Shown: positions 32,889 through 42,025 of the stretch, in pieces | How positions within the stretch are numbered: the stretch's first letter is position 1 | How the letters are laid out: each line of letters starts with the position of its first letter | Assembly (NCBI RefSeq): GCF_003312915.1 | Contig: NZ_CP030261.1 | Coordinates: 4,154,001-4,218,000 of the forward strand | From: Flavobacterium fluviale | GTDB lineage: Bacteria; Bacteroidota; Bacteroidia; Flavobacteriales; Flavobacteriaceae | DNA: 64,000 nucleotides | Reading direction: 5' to 3' | The notes under the pieces: generated by a model | Told to the model about the DNA's origin: nothing | Databases searched by the model: none | What the model saw: the letters and a program-made list of their open reading frames with translations, nothing else | Program-made: the position numbers and the translations under genes

Positions 32889-35800
32889 CTAACCAACTTG
32901 CTCTTTTAATTCTCGTGATTCTTTATATTCCTTCGGAGTTTTGCCGAAATACTTCTTAAAAGAGCGTCCAAAATACTTTGGATCGTTGTAGCCGCATTCA
33001 AAACTTATTTCGGATATGTTTAATTTTTTGGTTTTTAATAAGACTTCTGCTTTTTGCAATCGAAGAGACATCAATATATCTGATGGGGATTGATTTAGGG
33101 TTTCTTTAAATACGCGGTAACATTTTACTCTGGAAATTCCCAATTCGTCTCCCAGCATTTCTACATTAAATAACGGATTCTGCAATTGCTCTTTAATTAT
33201 TTCTAATGCTCTTTTCAAAAGTCTTTCATTTGCAGTCACATGTTCGTTGTCTTCTGTTAGAATTTCAAATATTTTCTGCTGTATTTTATGTTCTCTTAAA
33301 GGTTCAATATTTTGATTAATTAAACTATCAATTTTTTTTCTGACAAAAGAAACACTGGCGGGAAGTTTAATATGTGTATCTATTCCTATTTCCAATAATT
33401 GCTCATCCAGTTCGTAATTGATATCTTCTGAAATATAAATCATCGGTATTTTTATAGTCGTACTTTCTTTATGCAGCTGTAAAAAATTAAGCAGTTCTTT
33501 TGAAAATGCGGCCTGATAAAAAACCAAACCTGCAATCTCTATTTGTTTCATAACTGCGTTTAGGTTAGAAACAGAACTTTCATAAATAATGTTATAATTT
33601 TCACTTTCTAAAACCTGATTTGCCGCTGGATCATTATACGCATCACCAAAAACCAAAAGACATTTTTTACCTTCAGAAAGCTGGTCGTGGTAATTAAAGT
33701 TTTTCCAAGAAATTGTTTCCTTAAAATTGGCATCGGGATCGACAAATTCGATGGGAATATTTAAAACAGCCTGAAAATGTTCATCTGAGGACAAAACTAA
33801 TTCTGCCTTTAAATCTTGCAGTAAAATTTGCAGCGCCGCAAAGTACGGACTGTAATGCGAGATATTGTACCAGTTATTTTTTAAGATAATACTATCAGAA
33901 GCTACTTTAATTTGTATCCAATTATCTTCACAGCCAATTGTAATATGCAGCGTACTGTCTTTATCTGAATATTTGCAGATATCATTAAAGAAGTATTGCA
34001 TCGACAGCTTTAAACGCAAAATGTCGATCAATGCAAAACAATTCGTATTGTCTATTTCGCAGTTAAAATTTACCTGATTGAGCTGCAGGTTCTTTTTTAG
34101 TTTTTCTACATTATTTTTTAAAACAGGGAATAAATTTGCCGCTGTCTTTTTAACGGGTCCCAGATCTTTTACATGTTCCAGGTAATTCCACTCCGAAATG
34201 AGATTAACCAATTTATTGGTTTTCAATAATAAATTTCGGTGTATTTCGGTATCTTTTTTAAAGGAAGATGAGACTTTAATAATTTCCGATATTGGTTTTT
34301 GAAATTCGGCGAGCATAAAGGTTTTAAACTTTTCGATTTCAAAGTTTTCATTTTTTAAATCGCTGTGCAGAATCAGCAGTTTTTCTTTCTGTTCTTCTAT
34401 TTTTTTATTTTTTTGATCTAGTTCTATGTTAATGTCTTCTAGATTTTTTTTCTGATTTTCAATTACAGCGGTACGTGCCGTTACGAGTTCTTCGAGATAT
34501 TTTTGCTGGGCAAGAGATGTTTTATTTTTTATGTAAACTACTATTATGCAGACTAAAAGTATACAACCTGATAAAAGCATATAAAATAATATCGATTCAT
34601 AAAATGCTTTGGCAACATGAAGCGTAAAAAATGCCGGCTCTGGTATTCCGTCTTTTCCTTGTTTGATTAAAAAACTGTAATCTCCCGAAGATAAATGGTT
34701 GTATTTTATTTTAGTCCCCTCAACTGCGAGATTCCATTTTTCATCTCTTCCCTCCAATTTATAATAAATATCCATTTTCTTCTTAGGAAACAAAATAGGA
34801 ATAAGCTCTATTTCCAATTCATTATGGGTGAAACTTTTATCTATTGATGCTGTGTAATCTGACTTTCCATCTACTTTGAGTTTTATTTTTGCTTTTGAAG
34901 TATTGGAGTAAATGGCACTCGGATTAAAATAATTCAGTCCGCCTACTCCGCCAAAAAACAAATTCCCTTTAGAGTCCTGAAAATAGGCTCCTTCTGAAAA
35001 CTCAGGCGCCTGCCAGCCCGAAGCAGGATTGTAAGAAGTAACGGCATATGTTTTTTTATCAATAGAAGCAATTCCTTTTGTGGTGCTAATCCAAACTTTG
35101 TTTCCATTATCTATAATTCCATATACCATATGACTTGGCAGACCTTCAGATTCTGTTAGGTTTTTAACCAAACCTGTTTTTTTATTAAAAATACTGACAC
35201 CTCCTAAAGAAGCAATCCAGTAATTATCAGACTCGTGATCTATCAAAACAGAGTAAATACTATTGCCTAAAATTCCTTCTTTGGTAGTAATACTTTTTAC
35301 CACGCCTGTTGTTGAATTAAATATAATTACTCCATTATTTTCTGTAGCCAGTATTAAATTTTGATTGTTTTTCCTGACACATCGAATGTGATACTTTTTT
35401 AATAATTCCTGTCCTTTAAATTTTTCAAATCTACTGGATGTGAGATTAAATTTAGCAAGTCCACCCCAGCATCCCATCCAGAGCTGTTTATTTTGGTCTT
35501 CACAAATAGAATAACATCTCGTAATATTCATTCCATCTGCATTATTGTTCTCGTAGCTTTCAGTATTATTGGCCGAAATGCGTAAAATTCCCTTATAAGT
35601 TCCTGCCCATACTGTTCCGTCGCTTGCGGTAAATAATGTTCGTATTCGCTCCCAATCTGCATGTAAACCAGCTTTATCTATTTTAAATTTTTCAAAAAAC
35701 TGCCTATTCTGGTTGTAATAATAAAGTCCTCTTGTATAATAACCTAACCAGATTCTTCCCTTTGTATCTTTGGTTACTGCACGAATGGTTTCTGCCGGAA

Positions 35801-36602
35801 GGTAAGGTTCTTTTACAGGATGAGGCACAATCGAGTTTATTTCTTGAGAACCTGTGTAAGCTATACTTAAACCGCCATCTTTTTGTCCTAACCAAATATT
35901 GCCAAAATCATCTTCGTGAAGTGTTTCTATTTCGTTACTTTTAAAAGAATATGAATCATATATATCAGCAGTTATATGTTCTATCGTATTCTCTTTAGAA
36001 TCATTTGTGAGTATGTAAAGTCCATTTTCGCGCGTGGCAAACCAAATATTTCCTAATTTATCTTTTAAAATATAATTTATAACAAGTTTAGGATATTTCT
36101 TGAGGAGAATATTTTTAAGATTGGTAAGATCATTTCTTTTGAGACTATTTTGCGGAACCTTAACAAAAGCTTTATTCTTAAATTCATAGTATGCGGTACT
36201 CGTTTCTACTATAATATTTCCCTTTTGAGACAAGTGAATATCTTTCGGAATACTTTTAAATTTAAATTCTTTAAATTCATCATTTCCAACATAACAGTTT
36301 ACATTTCCTTCTTTTGTAATAAGCCAGAGATGTCCTTCCGCATCTTTTTCTAATTTAGTAATATAATTACTAGAAATTGTTGTCAGGTTATTTAAACTGT
36401 TTTTATAGATTTTAAAATTGTATCCATCAAAATAGTTTAAACCATCCCAGGTAGCGATCCATAAGCCTCCGTCTTTATCACTTTCTATGTCTGCAACTGA
36501 GTTATTGGAGAGTCCTTGATTTGCTGTAAAATTTTCAAATTTTATCTGCTGTCCAAATAAAAATCCCGGAAAAAAATAGAATAAAATGAGTAACCTTGCC
36601 AT
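32889..36602 (-). CDS. Hybrid two-component-like PUL regulator with degenerate kinase and receiver
   Basis: About 1237 residues from the ATG at 36602, which opens into a signal peptide (MARLLILFYFFPGFLFG); an ATG at 36644 adds 14. Numbering here is from the longer form. Order: two seven-bladed periplasmic propellers (~35-575), Y_Y_Y domain (~590-680), membrane helix (~684-705), coiled coil, histidine-kinase-like region (~770-970), receiver-like domain (~994-1110), AraC HTH (~1140-1245; LGISRVKCYRVFKE, ISFECGYNDPKYFGRSFKKYFG). The H-box reads FKTFMLAEFQKPISEI without His, the DxGxG ATP motif is absent, and the receiver acceptor position reads GLVFYQAAFS without Asp. It is likely to control the susCD locus without phosphotransfer. 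Confidence 0.9.
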   Translation of the reverse strand: MARLLILFYFFPGFLFGQQIKFENFTANQGLSNNSVADIESDKDGGLWIATWDGLNYFDGYNFKIYKNSLNNLTTISSNYITKLEKDAEGHLWLITKEGNVNCYVGNDEFKEFKFKSIPKDIHLSQKGNIIVETSTAYYEFKNKAFVKVPQNSLKRNDLTNLKNILLKKYPKLVINYILKDKLGNIWFATRENGLYILTNDSKENTIEHITADIYDSYSFKSNEIETLHEDDFGNIWLGQKDGGLSIAYTGSQEINSIVPHPVKEPYLPAETIRAVTKDTKGRIWLGYYTRGLYYYNQNRQFFEKFKIDKAGLHADWERIRTLFTASDGTVWAGTYKGILRISANNTESYENNNADGMNITRCYSICEDQNKQLWMGCWGGLAKFNLTSSRFEKFKGQELLKKYHIRCVRKNNQNLILATENNGVIIFNSTTGVVKSITTKEGILGNSIYSVLIDHESDNYWIASLGGVSIFNKKTGLVKNLTESEGLPSHMVYGIIDNGNKVWISTTKGIASIDKKTYAVTSYNPASGWQAPEFSEGAYFQDSKGNLFFGGVGGLNYFNPSAIYSNTSKAKIKLKVDGKSDYTASIDKSFTHNELEIELIPILFPKKKMDIYYKLEGRDEKWNLAVEGTKIKYNHLSSGDYSFLIKQGKDGIPEPAFFTLHVAKAFYESILFYMLLSGCILLVCIIVVYIKNKTSLAQQKYLEELVTARTAVIENQKKNLEDINIELDQKNKKIEEQKEKLLILHSDLKNENFEIEKFKTFMLAEFQKPISEIIKVSSSFKKDTEIHRNLLLKTNKLVNLISEWNYLEHVKDLGPVKKTAANLFPVLKNNVEKLKKNLQLNQVNFNCEIDNTNCFALIDILRLKLSMQYFFNDICKYSDKDSTLHITIGCEDNWIQIKVASDSIILKNNWYNISHYSPYFAALQILLQDLKAELVLSSDEHFQAVLNIPIEFVDPDANFKETISWKNFNYHDQLSEGKKCLLVFGDAYNDPAANQVLESENYNIIYESSVSNLNAVMKQIEIAGLVFYQAAFSKELLNFLQLHKESTTIKIPMIYISEDINYELDEQLLEIGIDTHIKLPASVSFVRKKIDSLINQNIEPLREHKIQQKIFEILTEDNEHVTANERLLKRALEIIKEQLQNPLFNVEMLGDELGISRVKCYRVFKETLNQSPSDILMSLRLQKAEVLLKTKKLNISEISFECGYNDPKYFGRSFKKYFGKTPKEYKESRELKEQVG

Positions 36603-36732
36603 TGTTTGTATTTTAAACTTACAAGTATACAATCGCAAGTTCAACTTAATATAAACTATATGTTAAGTTAAAAACGACGTGCGGAAAACCGCCCAAAGTT
36701 TAATAAAAGAATTTATGCTAAGGAAAGAAAGT

Positions 36733-36765
36733 AAAAAAAGTCCTAATTTTCATTAAGACTTTTTT
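36733..36765 (-). terminator. Terminator after ridA
   Basis: AAGTCCTAAT/ATTAAGACTT stem (one mismatch) with TTTC loop, flanked by A and T runs on both sides, so it can work in either direction. It ends 21 bases after the RidA stop. It closely resembles the terminator at 468-501. Confidence 0.75.
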
Positions 36766-36785
36766 AGTAATTTCTAAAATTACTT

Positions 36786-37175
36786 TTACTTTACTACTGT
36801 CGCTTCTAGTTCGACTTTTAACGTTTCAAAAAGTTTTTTTACTTCCAGAACCGTACTCGATTGCTTTATTTCATTCTTCAAGATCCAATTTTGCAAAACA
36901 TCAAAATTTTCAAATAATGAAGCACTTTCTGTTGTATAAATATTAAGTCTAACGATATTTTTTAATTCGTAATGAGCCTCTTGAATAACTTTTTCTAAAT
37001 TTTCGATTGTGTGTATCAGCTGGGATCGCATATCTGCATCGCTAGAAACGCCATTCTCATCTATTGCAGTTTGACCAGAAACATATAAAGTTCCCTTTAC
37101 ATCATTCACTTCCACAGCTTGAACATAGTTTCTCGCGTCCTGCCATTTCCAAGGATTTATTATTCTTTTTTCCAT
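36786..37175 (-). CDS. RidA family protein
   Basis: A RidA/YjgF-family protein of ~129 residues from the ATG at 37175 (MEKRIINPWKWQDAR); an upstream ATG at 37238 would add 21 residues that overlap the operator. It shows LYVSGQTAIDENG, a helix with IHTIENLEKVIQEA, and VRLNIYTTES. The family deaminates reactive enamine/imine intermediates, but the catalytic Arg region near the C-terminus (normally R-x-x-x-E near VEVEATA) here reads SSTVLEVKKLFETLKVELEATVVK, typical of the divergent RidA subgroups. It is directly downstream of a Crp-family gene and probably under its control. Confidence 0.85.
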   Translation of the reverse strand: MEKRIINPWKWQDARNYVQAVEVNDVKGTLYVSGQTAIDENGVSSDADMRSQLIHTIENLEKVIQEAHYELKNIVRLNIYTTESASLFENFDVLQNWILKNEIKQSSTVLEVKKLFETLKVELEATVVK

Positions 37176-37230
37176 CTTTAAAATTTTTAAATTATAGATG
37201 CAAAAATCAGAAAGGCTTTCTTTTCTGGGG

Positions 37231-37246
37231 TGTGACAAACATCACA
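37231..37246. promoter_or_regulatory. CRP-type palindrome TGTGA-N6-TCACA before ridA
   Basis: TGTGA, spacer CAAACA, TCACA lies 56-71 bases before the RidA start and 12 bases after the stop of the second Crp-family gene. The arms are only 5 bp and no T tract follows, so it cannot be a terminator, which favours an operator. It exactly matches the core of the site at 19429-19444. Confidence 0.65.
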
Positions 37247-37257
37247 ATTTTAAATTA

Positions 37258-37827
37258 TTAAAATAAACGGCTCAAAGTCTCGCGCGAAACTCCTAAAAAA
37301 GAAGCTAAAGAAGATTTAGGGACACGCTGTAACAAGGCTGGATTTTTAAGCAGTAACTGTTCGTATCTTTCGCGTGCATTTGAAGTTAAAAATGACAATA
37401 TTCTTGTTTGTGATCCAATATGACCTGCGATTGATTTTCGAAGAAAAAAACGCTCCATTTTATGTACCTCCATACAAAGCTTTTCGAAGTTTTCCAGCGA
37501 AAGGCTGTAAGCAATTGTATCTTCAATGCATTCTAAAGATAATGAGGCTTTTCCTCCTGTATAAAAAGCCTGAAAATCGGTTTCCCACCAATCTTCCATC
37601 GCAAAAGAAACAATATGTTTTTTGGCATCTTTGTCCTCATAAACCAATTTGACTAATCCTGAAAGCACAAAATATACATCTGAGACTTCATTTCCTTCTT
37701 CGATAATAAATTGGCCTTTTTGAAAAGTTTTTAATACAAAATGAGATACAATAAAAATAGCTTCTTCATCTGTTAAAGGAACTACTTTCTCAATATGTGT
37801 TTTTAAAAATTGCTCTGGATTATTCAT
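37258..37827 (-). CDS. Crp/Fnr-family transcription regulator (second paralogue)
   Basis: A 189-residue regulator of the same length and lay-out as that at 19466-20035: a cNMP-like barrel (FIIEEGNEVSDVYFVLSG, KKHIVSFAMEDWWETDF) and HTH (KSSLASFLGVSRETLSRLF). It ends one residue after the recognition helix, so the C-terminal tail of E. coli CRP is absent. Arg182, Glu183 and Arg187 match the CRP residues that read TGTGA. The barrel lacks the cAMP phosphate-binding pair. The exact CRP-type site before ridA lies 12 bases behind the stop, so ridA is its likely target. Confidence 0.92.
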   Translation of the reverse strand: MNNPEQFLKTHIEKVVPLTDEEAIFIVSHFVLKTFQKGQFIIEEGNEVSDVYFVLSGLVKLVYEDKDAKKHIVSFAMEDWWETDFQAFYTGGKASLSLECIEDTIAYSLSLENFEKLCMEVHKMERFFLRKSIAGHIGSQTRILSFLTSNARERYEQLLLKNPALLQRVPKSSLASFLGVSRETLSRLF

Positions 37828-37933
37828 AAAAGGTACTTTTTGTGTAAATATAAATTAATGCTTTTTAAAACAAAAAAATCCAGATCCCAATTAAATTGGA
37901 ATTTGGATTTTAAAAATTGAATTTTTATATCGT

Positions 37934-38623
37934 TTAGTCTAAAACAAAACTCACGCTGACATTTGCAGTAATTTCGATTTCGCCAATTGCCAAAGTTTCG
38001 TTTGAAGCTCCGGCTGCATCCATCTCCATTGATTTCATTGCTGCATACATTGGTCTCGGAGTGTAAATCTGAGAGTTATCTGAAATTGTAAACGCCTTAC
38101 CTACTTTTTGTCCTAAAACAGAAACATATTCTTCTGCTTTTACTTTAGCATCTTTCATCGCTAATTTTCTAGCTTCAGATTGGTATTGTGCTAATTTAGA
38201 TGACTCAAAAGAAACTCTGTCAATACGATTGACTCCCTGCTGTACTAAACCTTCCATTAATTCGTCGTATTTAGACAAATCTTTTACAATAATTTCTACA
38301 GTCTGCACAGCATTATAAGAAGTTTTCTTTTTCTCATAATCGTACTGCGGATTAAGAGCCACTTGTTTAGTTTTGAAATCTGCTGTTGGGATATTCATTT
38401 TTTTGATGAATTTTAAAACAGCATCCATCTTTTCGTCATTTTGTTTTTTAACGTCTTTAGCATTATTCCCTTTTGTTTCAACCGAAGCTGAAATACAAAC
38501 CTGATCAGGCGCTACTTTTACTTTTCCTTCTCCATTCACGTTGATTAGAGGTACTTGTTTGATTTCCTGGCCGTAAGACATAGTCATAAACATGATTGTT
38601 AAAAATAATACTAGTTTTTTCAT
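37934..38623 (-). CDS. SIMPL-domain (DUF541) exported protein
   Basis: A 229-residue secreted protein with signal peptide (MKKLVLFLTIMFMTMSYG). The SIMPL domain fills the rest: INVNGEGKVKVAPDQVCISASVETKG at the start, LNPQYDYEKKKTSYNAVQTVEIIVKD in the middle and ALAIGEIEITANVSVSF-like text at the end. The family is widespread in periplasms; its molecular function is unsettled. It stands alone between the Crp-family gene and the rhomboid gene. Confidence 0.88.
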   Translation of the reverse strand: MKKLVLFLTIMFMTMSYGQEIKQVPLINVNGEGKVKVAPDQVCISASVETKGNNAKDVKKQNDEKMDAVLKFIKKMNIPTADFKTKQVALNPQYDYEKKKTSYNAVQTVEIIVKDLSKYDELMEGLVQQGVNRIDRVSFESSKLAQYQSEARKLAMKDAKVKAEEYVSVLGQKVGKAFTISDNSQIYTPRPMYAAMKSMEMDAAGASNETLAIGEIEITANVSVSFVLD

Positions 38624-38674
38624 TTTTGTTAAATTTTAATATTTAGTAAAGACTTTCCAAAAGTTATGCCAGCA

Positions 38675-39313
38675 TTACAATTTTCCCAATTTTGCCATTC
38701 CAAAAAGTATTAAAATAGGAATCGCCAGCAGAATTACCATTAGGGTTTGATCTGTAAATAAAGAAGGCTGTTTGATCAAAGTAATCAAATAACCGCCTAT
38801 AGCACCTCCAAAGTGTGCCGTGTGCCCAATGTTATCATTTTTGGCACGCATTCCGTAAATAGAATATAATAAATATAAAATTCCAAAAATATATGCCGGC
38901 ATCGGAATTATAAAGAATATTCCAAGCATCATGTCAGGCTGCAGTAATATCGCCGAATACAAAACACCCGTTACAGCTCCAGAAGCTCCAACAGCACGAT
39001 AACTGTAATCGTTCTTGTGAAACAGCATAGTTAGGAGACTTCCGAAAATTAAACTTCCAAAATAGATTAAAACAAAAGAAAAAGTTCCGAGCCAGCCCAA
39101 AACAACGGGAGCAAAGAAATAAAGAGTCAGCATATTAAAAATTAAATGCATCATGTCTACATGCAGAAAACCAGAAGATAACATTCTAATTTGTTCTCCG
39201 GAACGAATACTTCCTACATGAAATTCGTATTTTCTAAAAAAAGAAAGATCATTAAAACCTTTATAACTAATAACAACGTTGCCAACGATAATCCCTGCTA
39301 AAATGATATTCAT
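38675..39313 (-). CDS. Rhomboid family intramembrane serine protease
   Basis: A 212-residue inner-membrane protein with six membrane segments. The catalytic pair is visible: Ser in the GASG motif (YRAVGASGAVTGVLYS) and His in GHTAHFGGAIGGYL, with the upstream HVDMMHLIFNMLTLYFF loop and helix. Such enzymes cleave single-span membrane proteins within the bilayer. The substrate is unknown. It is divergent from the acyltransferase gene, whose start is 112 bases away. Confidence 0.92.
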   Translation of the reverse strand: MNIILAGIIVGNVVISYKGFNDLSFFRKYEFHVGSIRSGEQIRMLSSGFLHVDMMHLIFNMLTLYFFAPVVLGWLGTFSFVLIYFGSLIFGSLLTMLFHKNDYSYRAVGASGAVTGVLYSAILLQPDMMLGIFFIIPMPAYIFGILYLLYSIYGMRAKNDNIGHTAHFGGAIGGYLITLIKQPSLFTDQTLMVILLAIPILILFGMAKLGKL

Positions 39314-39403
39314 AAATTATAATTATTGTGAATTGTAAATATAATCATTCTTAAAGATAAGTTAGTAAGAAAGCAAATTATCAAACGTTAATCATTTTTC
39401 ATT

Positions 39404-39411
39404 TATCTTTG
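39404..39411 (+). promoter_or_regulatory. -7 element TATCTTTG before the acyltransferase gene
   Basis: Matches TAnnTTTG and lies 14 bases before the ATG at 39426, giving a predicted leader of under ten bases. No good -33 element was seen. Confidence 0.45.
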
Positions 39412-39425
39412 TAAAAAAAAGTTGC

Positions 39426-40298
39426 ATGCAGTTTCTCGTCTATATTTTAGCCTATCCTTTACTTTGGCTTATCTCCATATTACCTTTTCGATTGTTTTAC
39501 CTATTTTCAGATTTCGTATATTTTTTAGTTTACCGAGTAATAGGATATCGTAAAAAAGTAGTTCGCGAGAATCTGGCACTTACTTTACCGCATTTAAGTG
39601 ATGCTGAAAGAAAAGATATCGAAAAGAAATTCTATAAACATATGTGTGATATGTTTTTAGAAATGATTAAAACTATGAGCATTTCTCCTGAAGAAATGGA
39701 AAAAAGATTTCATGTTACCAATATTGATCTCGTTTTAGATTATGCTAAAAAAGGAAAAAGTGTAATTCTTGTAGCCTCACATTATGCAAGTTATGAATGG
39801 CTTTTGACTATCAACCCAAAAATTGGTTTTCAAGGAATTGCTGTTTATAAAAAATTAGCCAATCCGTATTTTGACAGACTTGTTAGAAAGATTCGTTCGA
39901 AATTTAAAACAGAAATGATCGAAACCAGAAAGGCAATTCCAACAATGGCACAAAACCAGCGCGACGGAATTTTAAGCATGTATGGTTTAGCAAGTGACCA
40001 ATCACCTAAATTGGATCGAATTTTTCACTCGATGAAATTTTTAGGTATAGAAGTTCCAGTTCATACAGGTGCCGAAATGCTTGCAAAAAAATATGATTTG
40101 AGTGTAATAATGGTGAAAGTGAAAAAAGTGAGAAGAGGATATTACGAAGCGACATTTCTCCCTATTGCTGATAATCCGAAAGAATTTGAAGATTTTAAAA
40201 TTACAGAAATGTATTTACAAGAAGTCGAAAAGCAAATTCTCGAAACACCAGAATTTTACTTATGGACCCACAAAAGATGGAAACATCGAGTTCAATAA
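39426..40298 (+). CDS. Lysophospholipid / lipid A acyltransferase (LpxL-HtrB family)
   Basis: A 290-residue acyltransferase of the LpxL/LpxM family. The N-terminal hydrophobic segment (LVYILAYPLLWLISILPFRLF) anchors it to the inner membrane. The catalytic HX4E motif is ASHYASYEW near residue 119. Other family texts are GYRKKVVRENLALTLPHLS and the closing YLWTHKRWKHR. It would add a secondary acyl chain to lipid A, or an aminolipid in some Bacteroidetes; the sequence does not tell which. Confidence 0.9.
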   Translation: MQFLVYILAYPLLWLISILPFRLFYLFSDFVYFLVYRVIGYRKKVVRENLALTLPHLSDAERKDIEKKFYKHMCDMFLEMIKTMSISPEEMEKRFHVTNIDLVLDYAKKGKSVILVASHYASYEWLLTINPKIGFQGIAVYKKLANPYFDRLVRKIRSKFKTEMIETRKAIPTMAQNQRDGILSMYGLASDQSPKLDRIFHSMKFLGIEVPVHTGAEMLAKKYDLSVIMVKVKKVRRGYYEATFLPIADNPKEFEDFKITEMYLQEVEKQILETPEFYLWTHKRWKHRVQ

Positions 40299-40420
40299 AA
40301 ATTCAAAAATCCGAAAAACTAAATACTGGTTTTTCGGATTTTTCTTTTATAAAAATATCTTTCAACACCCTAAAACATTATCTATAGCAGTTTTGATGTG
40401 TTTTTGTAATGATTTTTTTA

Positions 40421-40452
40421 AGTTGATAAAAAAGGGAAACGCTATAAATTTG
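40421..40452 (+). promoter_or_regulatory. Promoter of the GH128-type gene
   Basis: AGTTG at 40421-40425, then 19 bases, then TAAATTTG at 40445-40452. Both elements and the spacing fit the Bacteroidetes -33/-7 promoter. The predicted leader is about 35 bases. Confidence 0.6.
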
Positions 40453-40492
40453 ATGTTCTCTAAATATCTAAAAAACTTCAAAATCATTAACC

Positions 40493-41977
40493 ATGATCAA
40501 AAAATTACTTTTTACAGTTTTATTACTGTTTCTAAATTGCAGCATTTCTGCCCAAAGTCCTAAACGAGGCATTGCGTACGGATACCATTCAGAAGCAGAT
40601 ATGCTGGCTTTAAAACCAGGACTTTCTTGGTGGTACAATTGGTCGCCAGAACCGGAACCGGCATTAAATGCAAATTACGAATCTCTTGGAGTTGAATTTG
40701 TCCCAATGGCATGGGGAAAAGTCAGCGATGCAGAGGTTCAGACCTTTATCAATAAAATAAAACCAGGAGCAAAATACCTGCTTGCTTTTAACGAACCAAA
40801 TTTTAACGATGGAGCTAGATTAACACCGCAAGAAGCTGTTAATGCATGGCCAAACATTGAAAAAATTGCAGCAGCAAAAAATCTGGAAATTGTAAGCGCA
40901 TCTCCAGCTTATAACGGCCCGAATAATTATGGCGGTTATCAAGATCCTGTAGTTTGGCACAATCAGTTTTTTCAATTATGTCCCAATTGCAAAGTCGACT
41001 ATATTGCATTTCATACATATGATGATACTGCAGGTTCTGTAATTGGTGTTACCGGATTATTAAAGAAGTTCAATCGCCCGCTTTGGATTACTGAATTTGC
41101 CAATAGAGTTATTCAAAGTGCTGCTGATAAAACAGCTTTTATGAAAACTATTGTAAATAACTTCGAAAATGATCCTGATATTTTTCGCTACTCCTGGTTT
41201 TCCGGAAGAGTAAATCCTACATGGACAGATATGTTAGAAGGACAATTATTAAGCGGCACAAGCGGCGTTTTACGACCAATTGGAACAGAATACATAAATG
41301 TTCCGTACACTGCAAAAAAGATAACCGTTCCCGGGCGTGTTACTGCGAACAAACATTATAGAAGAAAAGGAACTGGTTTACAAGCTACCGCAGATTCTAA
41401 CACTGGACAGAATGTTTGTTTTATAAATGATGGAGACTGGAATGAATTTATGCTGAATGTGCCTAATGCAGGAACTTACAATTTAACTTTTAGAGTTGCT
41501 TCGCCCGTTAATATTGGAAAATTTGACATTGTTGTAAATGATGTAATTGTTAAAACAGATGAAACATTTCCGCCAACTGGCGACTTACAGACTTACGGTG
41601 ACAAAATTGTTAATGGAATTTCATTGCCAAAAGGTGAAGTCTATCTGAAAATTAAATTCAAATCAAACGATATTAATTTTAATTATATTGATGTTGTTGC
41701 CGCTAATCTTGGTGTTGGAGAATCTGAATTGGAAAAATATAGTTTTACGGTTTATCCAAATCCGGTCAAAAACCAATCGATTCTACATATAAAATCGGCA
41801 GAAACGGAGTCAGTAAAATTGAAAATTATTGATATGAATGGAAATACCGTTTTTTCTTCAGATGATTATTTTACTAATCAGGATATCAAAATTGGAGATA
41901 AACTTCCAAAAGGTGTTTATATCGTACATGCTGTTTATGGAAAAATTGAAAAATCAATTAAGATTATTAAAAACTAA
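40493..41977 (+). CDS. Secreted GH128-type glycoside hydrolase with CBM6-like and T9SS sorting domains
   Basis: A 494-residue secreted protein. After the signal peptide (ends ISAQ) the catalytic TIM barrel of the GH128/Glyco_hydro_cc group covers ~20-260: RGIAYGYHSEADML, WWYNWSPEPEP, LAFNEPNF with the acid/base Glu, YIAFHTYDD and LWITEFAN with the second Glu. A CBM6-like beta sandwich follows (~280-405, with GTGLQATADSNTGQNVCFI and INDGDWNEF). The last ~75 residues are a Por-type sorting domain (FTVYPNPVKNQ ... LPKGVYIVHA), which directs export by type IX secretion. GH128 enzymes cut beta-1,3-glucan; that substrate is inferred. Confidence 0.9.
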   Translation: MIKKLLFTVLLLFLNCSISAQSPKRGIAYGYHSEADMLALKPGLSWWYNWSPEPEPALNANYESLGVEFVPMAWGKVSDAEVQTFINKIKPGAKYLLAFNEPNFNDGARLTPQEAVNAWPNIEKIAAAKNLEIVSASPAYNGPNNYGGYQDPVVWHNQFFQLCPNCKVDYIAFHTYDDTAGSVIGVTGLLKKFNRPLWITEFANRVIQSAADKTAFMKTIVNNFENDPDIFRYSWFSGRVNPTWTDMLEGQLLSGTSGVLRPIGTEYINVPYTAKKITVPGRVTANKHYRRKGTGLQATADSNTGQNVCFINDGDWNEFMLNVPNAGTYNLTFRVASPVNIGKFDIVVNDVIVKTDETFPPTGDLQTYGDKIVNGISLPKGEVYLKIKFKSNDINFNYIDVVAANLGVGESELEKYSFTVYPNPVKNQSILHIKSAETESVKLKIIDMNGNTVFSSDDYFTNQDIKIGDKLPKGVYIVHAVYGKIEKSIKIIKN

Positions 41978-42025
41978 GATCTTAATTCTTCAATTTTTAG
42001 AAATTAAAAATCGTCTATAAATATT

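Noticed and set aside
32889..36602. Hybrid regulator as a pseudogene
   Set aside because: The frame is intact over 1237 codons, the sensor and AraC domains look conserved, and the target promoter has fitting repeats; the loss is confined to phosphotransfer residues.
37176..37238. N-terminal extension of RidA from the ATG at 37238
   Set aside because: It would overlap the CRP-type site, has no counterpart in the family, and the ATG at 37175 gives the usual RidA N-terminus.
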